Source: Calonectria ilicicola (lineage: Eukaryota > Ascomycota > Sordariomycetes > Hypocreales > Nectriaceae). Taken from it: a DNA stretch of 64,000 nt. The notes below the pieces were generated by a model. That model was not told the origin of the DNA and made no database searches. It worked only from the letters and a program-made list of their open reading frames with translations. Positions within the stretch are counted from its first letter, which is position 1. Every line of letters starts with the position of its first letter. Both the position numbers and the translations under genes were made by a program. Positions 50,610 to 62,126 of the stretch are shown one piece after another. Location: the NCBI GenBank assembly GCA_020809705.1, contig CP085828.1, positions 4,960,001-5,024,000 on the forward strand, written 5' to 3'.

Positions 50610-52058
50610 TTAAAGGCCAAGCTCCTTGATCAGAGCGGGCAGGACAGTGCCCTCGTTCCAGGTCCAAATCAAGCCACTGTTGTGGCCAGCAAAGGCAGCA
50701 CCGGTCCAGTAGGTGTTGCGGGCACCCTCGAGCTGCAGAAGCTTTCCGTAGAAGCCATTTCCAATCTCCTCGGCAGAGACACGAACATTGTAAGGAGCGT
50801 GGTTGGTGAGGAAAGGGAAGGTGACCTTCTCAGCGGAATCAGATGGGACGGCCCCAACCTTGGCAAGAGTGCCCAGTTCCCTGCGGATGACAGCGATACC
50901 ATCATCCTCGGTATAGTCGGTGTTGTCGAAAGCAACGCCGAGGGTGAATCCCTCGTCGGTGTTAGCAATGTTGTAACCATTGCTTCCAGGAATGACAGGG
51001 GTGTTGTAGGGGGTCAGGGCTCCAATGTTCTGGAGGTTGACAGTAAGGCCGGGAATCTTGGCAATACCAGCGAGGTAGCCAAGAGCAGAGAACTTGGAGA
51101 ACAGGCCGCTCTCAGTGCTGGACAGATCGTACTTGCCAACATTGGCGAGGGTTGGGGGGATAGCAATGACGAGCTTGCGAGCACGGATGGTCTGGGCAGT
51201 CTTGCCAGACTGCTTAACCACAACGGTGACAGGGTAAGTCGCGTTACTCTTGCCCTCACGCTCAACACTGACAATAGTGGAGTTGAGGAGAATGCTGTCG
51301 CCCAACTCAGTTTCGGCGGCCTTGTACAGGCTTCGGGTATCACCGGTGCCAGAAACAAGGAAGTTGCCGCTCACACTCTGAAGCAGGCTGGGGCCGAAGC
51401 TCTTGATACCGTAGAGGGCAGGAAGAGTCGAAATGTTTCCAGGGTACCAGTTGAGCTGGGAGATGGTGGAGAGAAGAGCAGAGAACTCATACTTGGCGGC
51501 GAATTCACCGAAAGGAATGGTCAACTCCTCAGGGACAGGGCTGGGAACAAAGTATCCCTGGTCTACCCAAGGGTATTTGGAGAGGACCTTGGTGGCGTAG
51601 TTGGTGCCAGCAGTGGTGAAAGCCTGCTGCTGGGCAGCCTGTGCTGTCGAGTTCTGGGCGGGGATGGGGAAGCCCAGAGAGAAGTCGTATTGTTTGGTCT
51701 GGCCAGTCGCGAAGGAAGTGAGGTTCGTCGAGGCGGTTGCAACGTTGAGGCGGGAGAAGTACTTCTTGACAATATCAGAGTCCTCAAACAGGACGACACC
51801 AAGGTTAGTGGGCTTGCCAGTTGCAGGGTCATAATAGGTCTCGGCGTGACCGCCAATCTGGTGCTGCTTTTCGATGACAGCAACCTTGGCGCCAGCATCC
51901 TTGAGTCCAATGGCAGCATGGATACCACCAGAACCACCACCGACGATGGCCACATCAACCTCGGTGGCCTTGCCTGCAGGTAGCTTGCAGTAGGTTGCAG
52001 AGGCAGATTGGAGGAGGCATGATGCCCCCACGGCGAAAGACAAGCCAGTAACTCTCAT
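50610..52058 (-). CDS. secreted FAD-dependent amine-oxidase-like flavoprotein
   Basis: An intronless 482-aa protein. The N-terminus (MRVTGLSFAVGASCLLQSAS) is a cleavable signal peptide. Residues 35-72 form the FAD-binding Rossmann motif: VDVAIVGGGSGGIHAAIGL, an acidic residue at the end of the second strand (VIEKQ), and IGGHAETY, typical of the flavin amine oxidase/protoporphyrinogen oxidase superfamily. The C-terminus TGAAFAGHNSGLIWTWNEGT matches the FAD-contacting end of that superfamily. Several N-glycosylation sequons (NLT, NST, NIS, NAT) fit secretion. Close fungal relatives are often labelled beta-cyclopiazonate-dehydrogenase-like, but that substrate is not implied here because no cyclopiazonate genes lie nearby. 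A TATA-like run (about 52,150-52,165) lies about 95 bp upstream of the start codon. Substrate unknown: an amine or a reduced ring compound. Confidence 0.9.
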   Translation of the reverse strand: MRVTGLSFAVGASCLLQSASATYCKLPAGKATEVDVAIVGGGSGGIHAAIGLKDAGAKVAVIEKQHQIGGHAETYYDPATGKPTNLGVVLFEDSDIVKKYFSRLNVATASTNLTSFATGQTKQYDFSLGFPIPAQNSTAQAAQQQAFTTAGTNYATKVLSKYPWVDQGYFVPSPVPEELTIPFGEFAAKYEFSALLSTISQLNWYPGNISTLPALYGIKSFGPSLLQSVSGNFLVSGTGDTRSLYKAAETELGDSILLNSTIVSVEREGKSNATYPVTVVVKQSGKTAQTIRARKLVIAIPPTLANVGKYDLSSTESGLFSKFSALGYLAGIAKIPGLTVNLQNIGALTPYNTPVIPGSNGYNIANTDEGFTLGVAFDNTDYTEDDGIAVIRRELGTLAKVGAVPSDSAEKVTFPFLTNHAPYNVRVSAEEIGNGFYGKLLQLEGARNTYWTGAAFAGHNSGLIWTWNEGTVLPALIKELGL

Positions 52059-54757
52059 TGTGACAATCTAGCTGCTTGAGCAATGGCAGTTGGTGTTTAC
52101 AATGTGGTTTTCACTGGGAGACAGAAGAAAGCGGGCAAGAAATTCTCGTTGGGAGAGGCTTTAAATATATACAAACCAAAGCATCAGCCATGCTCGTTAG
52201 GCTAGGCATCCTTGAAGGCATTTCACTAACTGCCGAGGACTGTTGAGCAATGCATCAATTGCCGTTCGTTCCTCATCCCTGCTCATGGTTGGAAATTTAT
52301 TCAGAACAATGCACTTCTCGAATATTTTACTACGCCTGCCCAGTATGGGTGCAGGGGATACAAAGGCTAAAATGGAACAGTGCATGGGAAGGTTTACTGT
52401 GGAGGGTTGGGCCGTAGTCGCCTCGAACAAGGTTTAATGACGGGTCCATCCTTTAAATTAATGTGCTTCATCCAGGATTGTTGTCAGAATTATCCTTCCC
52501 AAGCGTCAATGCTATCCCGGAAGGGGAACCCCCATGTGCCTGTCGGCAAGCCGTCCCGTGGATTCAACTCAGCCTAACAGGATATACAATTCTGATCCCG
52601 TGTTTCGCAATACATCAGTAGGCGCTACCGTAACTAGCTAAGAACTCATCAACAAATAACAGACTGGGCCAAGACCTTACGCATGGTTGAGCCGGTCAGA
52701 TTCCGTAAGACGGAAGCTGGATGATGAGTCTTTTGCAAAACGGCATAAAAGATCTTCCTCTGGCAGGATTCACATCAAGGATTGAACGCCTTGCGGATCA
52801 GAGTGGAGTGTGGGCCCATGAACCAGTAGCCCGGATCCTGTCCCAGCGGTAGGGCTCACTCAGCAATACTTCGGAAGACAGGCAAAGCACAGCAAATGCG
52901 CCGCTCTGATCGGCTTGGCTCGATTGACTCGGACCGGCATTTGTCAAACCCAAGCACGCTCATGAACCAGTCTTGAAAAGTGTCTTTTGATGGCCATGCA
53001 GATGACGGTTGTTCGAGCGCTGTTTCGCGGTGCAAATCCGTACACGTCACAGTTGTGTATTACACTGCGGGCTCACACTCACGCCTTGGGCTGTGCGGTA
53101 CAGCAAGCATGCCCCTATTACAGTCAGCGATTGCCCACGCTAAGGCTGAGGTTGGTGGGGAGATGGAGCAGCACAGTCAGCGGCCGTTGAGATTGATTAG
53201 TCGGTAAACGAGCTAGAAGGGTCATGAACTCAATTGAGAGTTTCTTTTCTTCCATTATTTCCTCTCTTCTCAATTTTGTCTTTTCCCATTTTTCCCCATC
53301 CATTTGGCTCTTCTTCTACCTGATCATAACTTATTAAGTTTGAGTTGGCTCAGCGGGCGCTTCTCGCAAGGCAATTTCCGGCTCACCCGATGATCTACGC
53401 CCCCGCAGCGCTCGTAATCTTTAAGCTCAATTACCAGAATCTCTCCCCACCTTGATGAGCCAGGCATCTTTTCAACAGTGCATTTTCCCTGTTGTTCTTT
53501 TTTGCCTCTCGCTAGTCCAAGTTGATCCACTATTTCCTTGACTAGTTGACGTAGATGACGCGCTCACCGGCCTTGATTTTGAAGCACCAATTGACACTGA
53601 ATCAGCTTCTCCCATGGCATGCTCCATAACCAACCCCGCTAATCACAGGAAGCTCTTAGCGCACCGACGTCAGCACGGCCCATACCCATGCCTTCCTTTG
53701 TTCCTGGTAAAGTGTGTGAATACGAGTGAAACTCGCATTGGAGGCATAAAACCTTTGTTGGTGGCCTAATAAATGGGTTCAATATTAACCCAGAGTGGGA
53801 GATGCAAATTCTGACTACGCAAGCATGCATTGCATTGTTCGCCAGACCTAGAACACACTCTGAATGCTGAACACAAATCACCATCCTCGCAAAACATAAT
53901 TAAGCTAGTGTAAATCTCTAAAAAGGCGTGCATATGGGAGTATGATTATTTGTCAGGGTGGGGTTATGTCTTTCGATGAGGTTCATTTCGTCAGCCGTTT
54001 TTTGGTTGGTGTTCACATTATTTTCACAATTGTGAGTTAATCAAGATGACCGAGAGGATTGAACACTTTCCAGATCAACACGGCTCATTGAACTAGCAAA
54101 ATTTGAGATTTTCCATATGGGATAAAAGAAAGGAAGAAAAAAACATGCTTATTTAAGAATTTAGGTTGATGGTTGTTGCAAGTTAATGTAGGGTAAGTGT
54201 GCATGGACCCGAGGCACTGACCTTATTTCGCTTCTGCCAGCATAACTGATGAGCGTTCTCATCCGGTTAGTCAATATAGAGCACGCAAGCATAATAATAA
54301 CAAATTCACAATAAAATTACACAATTAAATTATTTATTTATTACTTATTTCTTTTTATATTAATAGTTAGGAAATGGTAGGAGGCAGTACCATCTTTCAA
54401 GGATTCTATGGTAGATCCTGCTATTTAGAGTTTCCTTTGATTGTTCGATTATGATCAGTATGCATTTAGTAAGTAATACAAGAGCAATCCTGTGATTAAT
54501 GATCTTTTTCATGATGAAAGGAATCCTGTTTTGTGCTTTGTATCTTAGTGCATCTGGCGATAAGAGATTGATGCTTTTGCTGAATCAGATCCCACGCCCT
54601 CCGCGCGAAACGCGCGCGCCCAAATTCCATGGTTTAAAAAGAAAATTTTCAAGAGGGAGAGGGGTTTCAAAATTCCATCGGTTTTATTTACTTTAGCGAC
54701 GGCAAATAAATCAACACAAACAAGGCACAATCCTAGATAACCGAACAATGTAACCAC
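52059..54757. other. 2.7 kb intergenic region, no recognisable gene
   Basis: The proximal 150 bp are presumably the promoter of the flavoprotein gene. Short open frames (52243-52437, 52980-53207 and 53639-53884, among others) show no family features. The stretch 54,290-54,370 is locally AT-rich without repeats. Confidence 0.55.
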
Positions 54758-55558
54758 TCATGCCAGACGACGACCACAATCAGAGAAAAGCACAGAACCA
54801 GTCACACCACCATCCTTCATCAAATACAAATACGCCTCGGCAATGTCCTCTGGGCTGCTAATCCGCTTGAGCAGAGTTTCCTTGGTATACATATCAACGA
54901 TTTCCTTTGGAAGGGAGTCAAAGATTGCAGTTGAGACTGGTCCTGCAGAGACAAGATTGACACGGATCGGTGCAAGATCAACAGACAGCCCTCGTACCAA
55001 ACCCTCCAATGCTGTGGCAGCCATTGCAGGAACCGCCCATCCTTTGACAGGCTTGTGGCCACTGACCCCGTTTGTAAACGTGAGCGAGGCCTCCGTCGAT
55101 TTGTGGAGGTACTCTGTTCCGGCGAGAACCTTGGCGAGAATAGATGACGAAAAGCCGCGAAGACGAAGCCATAGGTGGATATCCTCTGGTGTAATTTCAG
55201 GTAGATTCGGCCCTCGATGGGCATCATCAGCCGTAAACACTATGTGATCGAGCTTATCCACACCGTCGTTTGTGATATTGTCGAGCAAGTCCTTTAACTC
55301 GGAGGCAAGCATATCCAACTTGCCAAGATCACAGACAGCAGTTTTAATCTGACCATCCTTTATGATATCGGCATAAGAAGTATTGAGGCGGTTGACCGCA
55401 TCGTTTAACCGATTTTGGTTTGATCCTGACAAAATGACAGTTGCTCCATGTTCAATTGCGGCTTCGGCGACAGCAAAGCCAAACCCAGAACTTCCACCAA
55501 AAATCAATACCCGCTTTCCGAGTAATTTGTGGATGTATTTGAACGAGTTTGAGGGCAT
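54758..55558 (-). CDS. short-chain dehydrogenase/reductase-like protein lacking the catalytic Tyr/Lys
   Basis: An intronless 266-aa protein. The nucleotide-binding motif is at residues 21-27 (GGSSGFG, after KRVLIF), and CDLGKLD has the Asp that contacts the adenine. The usual NNAG turn reads TADD. The active-site region reads TNGVSGHKPVKGW, then AVPAMAATALEGLVRGL, so the YxxxK signature is absent (Pro/Ala at the aligned sites), while the following segment APIRVNLVSAGPVST is well conserved. This pattern occurs in a known subgroup of SDR proteins. It may bind NAD(P) without classical SDR chemistry. Its start lies about 1.26 kb from the start of the MDR gene, with which it is divergent. An A-rich leader and TTTATAATC about 80 bp upstream could serve as the promoter. 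Confidence 0.88.
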   Translation of the reverse strand: MPSNSFKYIHKLLGKRVLIFGGSSGFGFAVAEAAIEHGATVILSGSNQNRLNDAVNRLNTSYADIIKDGQIKTAVCDLGKLDMLASELKDLLDNITNDGVDKLDHIVFTADDAHRGPNLPEITPEDIHLWLRLRGFSSSILAKVLAGTEYLHKSTEASLTFTNGVSGHKPVKGWAVPAMAATALEGLVRGLSVDLAPIRVNLVSAGPVSTAIFDSLPKEIVDMYTKETLLKRISSPEDIAEAYLYLMKDGGVTGSVLFSDCGRRLA

Positions 55559-56815
55559 TTTAAACCTTGAGGATAACGAAAAGTGAATTTTGTAGAAGTT
55601 GTTGATTCTGCTTGCAAAAGGCAGGCAACGTAGTCCTATTTATAATCGCAGCTCAAATTATAAAACTCCGCTCTTCGAAGCAGAAACACCGCAATAATAA
55701 TTTGATCACTCTGGTTTAACCAATGAAAACATCATTTCTGAAGGAGCTAGATGAATATGTGCAGCATTGAATCATTGTACTTCCCATTTTGGCCAAATTT
55801 CGCCGAAAGTCCGCAGATGTAGATAGGGAAAATGCGCACTTGGCAATGGGATTGATAATCAAATTCATCAAAGACTCAATTACCAAGCAGAAAGGCTCGG
55901 TTTCGGTTTCGCTCTTATGTTCGATATTGGCTGGTATGGTGCGTTTGTTTCTGGACTTTGCCCCGTAGCCCTATATGACTAGTTGGTCAGAATGGCGACA
56001 ACTCTGAACAATACGTAACTTTTTGCCTTAATGGGATAGTTGCCCACTCTCATAGTGTCTATCGTTTAGCTCTAGTTGGGCTAGTCCAACATAGTACCGG
56101 TCTAACATTGTTGGAGAGGGTGGAAACTCAATCTAGTTGTGTGAGAGGAGAAGACTTCATGCAATATTCGTCCAAACCCAAGGAAGCCTAGTATAAAATC
56201 TTAGTAATACAAGCGTTAAGAGCAAAAGGAAGATCATGCAAAGAGCGGATAAACTAACCCGTACGGTATTGCCTGTATCTGACACTGTCTGCTGAAGCAA
56301 CCCCATGAAGAACATGCCGGCAAATCAAGGCAAACCCAACATATATGAAACTGCTAGTGTATTAAAAATTAATAATGTTCTAGATGTGTGTGCTGTCGTC
56401 CTATTTGTCATCTGTTATCTGGTTTGCAGGTACGGTTCCGCTCGCTGGCGGGGGAATTGCCACTAATTTTCACCACATCTAAATTTCTCTTTATCATAAT
56501 TGCTATTCTTAAGCCTAGTAGCGTTCACAACGAACGAGCTGAGGAAGATTAAGCTGAAGCATAACAACCGAGGTAATAGCAGACCCCCTGGCAGATAGCT
56601 TACTAATGAGGCAGCATCCATAACTTAGTCCCTATTCCATACTCGGCGGGGTTCTCCACAGCCTCGGGCTCGGAGTAATTGAGCACCCCGGCGATTCATT
56701 GTATTTAAATTAGGAGTGCAATAAAGTCTGTAAGGATTGCTAAGAAGTAAACGACTATACAGCCAACAGAACTATAACCACTGCAACGACCAAGGAAACG
56801 AAGACCAGTGTCAAT
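55559..56815. other. divergent intergenic region between SDR and MDR genes
   Basis: 1.26 kb with no convincing gene. It should contain the promoters of both flanking genes. Nothing else was recognised. Confidence 0.6.
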
Positions 56816-57948
56816 ATGAAGGAAGCTCTTATCTCTGCTGGTATGACAAATGAATACCGACGCTGTTTCCATCATCTAATAAGAAACTTTACTAGGACCC
56901 AAGGTCGAGATTGTGGACTCACCGATCCCACAACCTAACCCTGACCAAGTCGTTATTAAAGTAGTGGTCAGCGGCTCTAACCCAAAGGACTGGAAAGTGC
57001 CAGAGTGGGTAGATCTCGTAGTAAACCAAGGCGACGATATTGCAGGTATTGTGCATGAAGTTGGCGCTAATGTGACGGAATTTCGCCCTGGCGACCGTGT
57101 CGCTGCCTTCCATGAAATGCTCACTCCTCATGGATCATACGCTGAATACGCTGTTGCGTGGCAGCATACCACTTTTCATATCCCAAAGGATACTAGCTTC
57201 GAGGGTAATGCAACTCTACTGAATATGAACCTCGAGACATTATTGCATATACTGACATACATCTCAAACAGAGGCTGCGGCTATACCGCTAGCTGCCATG
57301 ACGGCCGCTGTAGGTCTCTATATTCAACTGAAACTGCCTGAGCCATGGACGCCAGCAACTCAAAAGACACCATTGGTCATTTATGGGGCCGCTTCTGCTG
57401 TAGGGAGCTATGCCATCCAGCTAGCTCAGAGAAGCAATATTCATCCACTTATTTGTGTCGCTGGGAAATCAGCACCGCATGTGGAGCAATTTCTCGACCG
57501 TAGCCAGGGCGATACAATTATAGACTATCGTCAAGGAGATGATGCTGTGGTTGAGGAGTTGAAAAAGGCAGCTGGTGGGGCAAAATTGCTTCATGCGTTT
57601 GATGCAGTATCGGAACGAGGCAGCTTCACCAATCTAAGCAAAGTTCTTGCTGAGGGGTCAAAGATAACACTGGTTCTTCCTGGACAAAACTACTCAGTCA
57701 TCCCCTCGCATGTCGAGCATTCGATGACAAATGTGGGCTCAGTGCACAAGGATGCCAAGGATTTTGGCTTCGTGTTCTTTCAGTATTTTGGACGAGGTCT
57801 CCAGGAGGGATGGTTCAAGCCACAACCTCACCAGGTTGTCCCCGGTGGCCTGCATGGAGTCCAAACCGCGTTGGAGGATCTCAAGCAGGGGAAAGCCAAT
57901 GCTATCAAATATGTGTTCAGGATCTCCGAAACGGAGGGAATTAATTAA
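56816..57948 (+). CDS. zinc-free medium-chain dehydrogenase/reductase (quinone-oxidoreductase/enoyl-reductase-like), three exons
   Basis: Exons 56816-56840, 56896-57204 and 57272-57948 are joined by introns of 55 and 67 nt (GTATGA..CTAG and GTAATG..ACAG). Both junctions restore a continuous MDR protein of 336 aa: MKEALISAG, then PKVEIVDSPIPQP, then FEEAAAIPLAAMTA. The N-terminal GroES-like domain contains SGSNPKDWKV and GDDIAGIVHEVGANVTEFRPGDRV, and has no cluster of zinc-binding cysteines. The NADPH-binding motif is GAASAVG at residues 150-156, followed by SQGDTIIDYR. The family comprises NADPH-dependent quinone or enoyl reductases, including trans-acting enoyl reductases of polyketide pathways, but no polyketide synthase lies in the window. 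The first exon is only 25 nt, and an ORF-only view would miss it. Probably cytosolic. Substrate unknown. Confidence 0.92.
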
Positions 57949-58407
57949 ATGTTAATCCTAGCCTATTTCGGGTTGAGCTCTACGGGTAGATGTATGTTCA
58001 ATATAACATTTTCGATGTGATAAGACGGTAAAAATCGTGCGCTTTGAGAAATATCAATTCTGGGGGGAACTTGGCTTGCATATACCCTAGTCTGAGTCTG
58101 GCAATTGGTGCCGCGCCGAAAATGATTCCGAGACAACCTCACCAAAGTAGTCTCCATAGACCCGTGCACTAGCTAATAGTATGCACGAAAGCTTGGACAG
58201 ATATTCTTCCAGCCCTATAAATTCTCTCCGATTTGTTCATTCGTACAATTTCTAGCTCCACTTCAGTTGGAAGACCATTGATCAAGGCGAGCGGTTTATG
58301 GAATGCCTACCCGACTCCACATTGGATACATAAAAAGACCAAACTCCGCATCAAGACTTGAAAAATCTCCTATAGTACGCATCCGACATTTATTATCCGA
58401 TTTCATC
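57949..58407. other. intergenic region
   Basis: 459 bp between the MDR stop and the DUF3237 start. An in-frame ATG at 58303 would extend the next protein by 35 residues, but it would hide the signal peptide, so the region is taken as leader and promoter. Confidence 0.6.
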
Positions 58408-59061
58408 ATGATAAGAAGCTTGGTCTTGTTGTTTCTGGGCATGCTCAATGCTTGGACTGTCCTTAGCACTCCTCTCTCAACTCGAGGATCATCCACATGT
58501 CCGGCAAATCCACACGCAGACATCCTACCAGGCTTCACATTTCTTTATACTGCCAACGCTACCATTTCTGATGGCATAGACTTTGGCACCAGTCCTTTCA
58601 ACCATAGGATAGTCTACCCCATCACTGGAGGAGAGTTTTGTGGCCCGAGGATCAACGGTAAACATGTTCATTCGCAAATTCGAGCTCATATTATTGACTT
58701 CTATGGTTATAGGGACGTTTCTCAACCTTGGCGCCGATTGGGGCTTCAACGACTTAAATGGAAGCTTCCACCCAGACACGCGTTACCATATGCAAACTTC
58801 TGATGGTGCCAACATCTACATTCGAACTGAAGGCCCTACTCAGCCGGATGGAAGAATAATCCTCCGCATCATGTTTGAAACAGGTCATCCGGATTATTAT
58901 TGGTTGAACAACATTGTCGCCATTGGCATTTTATACGGACCCGATGATGCAAATTACGTCTTAATTGATGCATGGCAGGTAGGTTGCCGCTAAAGTTCGC
59001 CCCATGTTCACCAAAATAAGCTCCTAATACGTTTTAGGTTGATCTGCCCACATGGTCTTAG
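58408..59061 (+). CDS. secreted DUF3237-family protein, three exons
   Basis: Exons 58408-58657, 58713-58978 and 59038-59061 are joined by introns of 55 and 59 nt. They give 179 aa ending DAWQVDLPTWS. The start at 58408 opens a signal peptide (MIRSLVLLFLGMLNAW). The mature part matches the DUF3237 beta-barrel family throughout: YPITGGEFCGPRING joined across intron 1 to TFLNLGADWG, then DTRYHMQTSDGANIYIRTEG and FETGHPDYYWLNNIVAIGIL. Members are small secreted or cytosolic proteins of unknown activity found near secondary-metabolism genes. The last exon encodes only seven residues plus the stop, and GT-AG borders fit well. It lies 870 bp upstream of, and codirectional with, the CYP51 gene. Confidence 0.9.
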
Positions 59062-59928
59062 ATGCTATAGTATTGCAGATACCAAGCTTACTCTGGATGA
59101 ATATCATGTCAAACCTGAGTATCATTGAGGCCGATGTGATTTTACTCAGTTGCACCTTCTCGCTACGCCAATTAGCAGTGGATGCAGTCGAGCAAGGAAA
59201 ACCGATTGAGATATTTTCAGACTTATATATATCAATTACTTTCTTTGTCTTTTTCCTCCAGGTTGTATGCTGGAATTTGACCGCTCCCTCTGACTGCTGC
59301 TGTGGAAGAACTGGAGACAAGACTTTTTGTAGCTGGGCTCGTGGAAAGAAATAAACGAACTCATTCCAACTTTGTCACTTGTTGGTAGGGTTGGGCTATC
59401 CATATTTTGTCAATCAAGAGAAGCAAGAAATATGGTTCTATTCACAAATGTTTATTCTATGATCAACATATGCAATTAGTGACAATTGTGGGTTCATCGT
59501 GCCATTTTCCTTGTGCTTTCTAAAACCCCAATTGGCAATTGGCGGTGAACTGGGCTGCGCAATTGAGCTCCAAGTGGCGTGTTGATTCCCCTTATACGAA
59601 TGATGCTGGTAATCAAATTGCTCCACGATTAGGCATTCCCAATTGCTGGAAGGGATGTATTTTGGCCATGTCACGTCATTGCGCAAAGGAACGAACGCGA
59701 TGGATGGAAGTACGAATACGAGGGATCAATCACAACGCCGCAATTACACACCGACAAGGCAACGCTAGCGACAAACCACTCCACAAACATGATCCATGGC
59801 GTCGCATTAAGATTCTTGCCTGAGGCAGAATAATTCTCCTCAGCTGATTCGACCAATGCTCGTACCATATTTATTCTCCTTTTCCTTTTTTTGTGCTTAT
59901 GTTTTAGCTATTTTGGCATCACGTCCAG
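59062..59928. other. intergenic region and CYP51 promoter
   Basis: 867 bp. A minus-strand and a plus-strand open frame of about 100 codons (59024-59320 and 59052-59354) occupy the first third without family features, although the plus frame ends in a cysteine-rich run. Two TCACGTC elements, one at about 59,669 and one a few bases before the CYP51 start codon, could bind bZIP or bHLH regulators; this is a motif observation only. Confidence 0.5.
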
Positions 59929-61594
59929 ATGGCCGCCATGGAGTCGCTCTGCAGCAGCTTCAAAGAGCTGCCGCTTTCTGCATCAATTCCCTTAACCGTT
60001 GGTCTCATTGTTTTCCTCGCTGTCGTTCAGAATGTCATTGCGCAGTTATGCTTTGCAGACCCACACCGCCCCCCGGTGGTGTTCCACATTTTCCCTTTCA
60101 TTGGGAGCACTGTTCAGTACGGCATAGATCCGTACAAGTTCTTCTTCGACTGCCGAGCCAAGTATGGCGATTGCTTCACCTTTGTTCTTCTCGGAAAGCC
60201 TACCACGGTGTTTCTAGGACAGAAAGGAAATGATTTCATTCTCAACGGCAAGCATGCTGATTTGAATGCGGAGGAAGTCTACGGGAAACTTACAACCCCC
60301 GTATTTGGCCCTGAAGTGGTGTATGACTGTTCAAACGAGAGATTGATGGACCAAAAAAGGGTATGTTGCTTTTCATAGTTCCAATTAATTAATACAGTTC
60401 TAATGCATTCGGTAGTTGCTCAAAGCTGGTCTCACGACAGAGTCCTTGCGCGCATATGTCCCAAAGTTCGTGAAAGAAGTCGAGGACTATGTGAAGACGT
60501 CCCCATACTTTTCTGGAGAGTCTGGAGTATGCAACATTACCGAAGTCATGGCCGAAATTACCATCTATACAGCCTCTGGGTCACTCCTAGGAAACGAAGT
60601 CCGCTCAATGTTTGACAGCACATTTGCAACGCTCTATCGCCATCTTGATGACGGATTTCAGCCCATCAATTTTGTCATGCCATGGCTTCCTCTGCCACAA
60701 AATCGCCGACGTGACCACGCCCGTAGTGTCATGGAAGGACTTTACAGTGACCTCATCAAGAAACGCCGCAAAGAAGGAAACCTAACCGGAGAAACTGACA
60801 TGATTTGGAACTTGATGGACGCACAGTACAAGGATGGCACGATCCTCCCTGATGAACATGTCGCCCGTCTTCTCATTGCTGTTCTCATGGGTGGTCAACA
60901 CAACACAGCAGCAAGTGGAGCCTGGATTCTGCTCAATCTCGCCAACAAGCCACACCTGGTCGAGGAAATGTACAAGGAACAGCTTGAGGTTCTTGGCTCG
61001 CCACCAGCTCCGTTGACGTGGGAAAATGTTCAAAAGCTGACACTCAACGGTCAAGTCATCAAGGAGACCCTTCGGTTGCACAGCCCAATTCACTCCATTC
61101 TGCGCCAAGTCAAATCCCCCATGCGTGTGCCAGGAAAAGATTGGATCATCCCCCCAACCCACACGCTACTTGCTTCACCTGGAATTCTCGCAAGATCTGA
61201 CGACTACTTCCCCAGACCATTGGAATGGGACCCGCACCGTTGGGACAAGGTAGAGCCAGTCGAGAATGTGGACGCAGATGGGCCCAAGGTTGATTACGGA
61301 TTTGGTATGATGTCAAAGGCAGTAAGCAGCCCTTACCTGCCTTTTGGCGCTGGAAGGCATCGTTGCGTTGGAGAACACTATGCGTATGCCCAGCTTAGTG
61401 CCATTATCGCTACATTCGTGAGATTATTGAAGTTGGAACAAGTCGATCCCAAAGCCCCCATACCAGCAACAGATTATTCAGTAAGCTTTTCCTCATCAAT
61501 CCGAATAGGGTGGTGGTGCTAATGATTGCAGTCTATGTTTTCCCGACCAATGAACCCAGCAGTGGTCAAGTGGCGTCTTCGAAAGTCGCAATAG
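59929..61594 (+). CDS. cyp51: divergent CYP51 (sterol 14-alpha-demethylase family cytochrome P450), three exons
   Basis: Exons 59929-60360, 60416-61480 and 61532-61594 (introns 55 and 51 nt, branch sites TTCTAATG and TGCTAATG) encode 519 aa, the usual CYP51 length. Residues 20-40 are an N-terminal membrane anchor for the endoplasmic reticulum. Family signatures: [18 protein letters not shown] (56-73), [16 protein letters not shown] and VVYDC (SRS1; Tyr118 and Tyr132), [13 protein letters not shown] in helix I (302-314), ETLR (361-364), and the haem loop [13 protein letters not shown] with ligand Cys461. CYP51 removes the sterol 14-alpha methyl group in ergosterol synthesis. Deviations suggest a paralogue, not the housekeeping enzyme: helix I has MGGQHN where fungi usually have [18 protein letters not shown] replaces TASRSLQGKEVR, and His109 stands where fungal CYP51s have Leu (A. 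fumigatus Leu98). It could be a CYP51C-like copy or a self-resistance copy. Confidence 0.93.
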
Positions 61595-62126
61595 AGTCTT
61601 TAGTCTCGGGACATAGAATATAGAGGATTCACGCATTAAGAGCGGGTTTGTGGAACACTATTTTTGGCATTTGACATATTCAGGTTATCATCAAGCGTAA
61701 GGGACATGAACACCTTCGAGAAAGCGATTCGGAATCGGATCGCAATTACCATTTAGAGGCGTAGGAGAAAGAGAGGAGTTAAGAGCACAGCGATGACCCA
61801 TTGCATATATTGGCTAAATACTCAATAAAAATACCAGAGCATGTTTTAATCTACTATTTGAATGATGGAGCTGAACGAGTTGATGCCTTTTAGTCACACA
61901 GTCCTTGCAATTGCAATTTTTTCAACTCGGTGACTGCGATCAAGTTGGGCATGAATGACTGAACTGCTACACCGATATTCTCATAGGATTTATGAATTGA
62001 CTCCCCAACCAGCCAAGAACTTCCCAACTACAAACACTGCGAATACATCATTTCCCGCTACCGCTATAATGATTCACTAAATACTTCTAGTATGACAACG
62101 CCGGATACAAATCAATCCTGGTCCCA
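61595..62126. other. convergent intergenic region
   Basis: 532 bp between the stop codons of the CYP51 and GFA genes. An AATAAA-like sequence lies near 61,825. No gene was seen. Confidence 0.6.

Noticed and set aside
50682..51983. 433-codon plus-strand open frame
   Set aside because: It is the antisense shadow of the flavoprotein gene at 50610-52058, which has a signal peptide and clear FAD motifs.
54843..55247. 134-codon plus-strand frame
   Set aside because: Antisense shadow of the SDR gene.
58303..58407. Upstream in-frame ATG for the DUF3237 gene
   Set aside because: It would place 35 residues before an evident signal peptide that starts at 58408.
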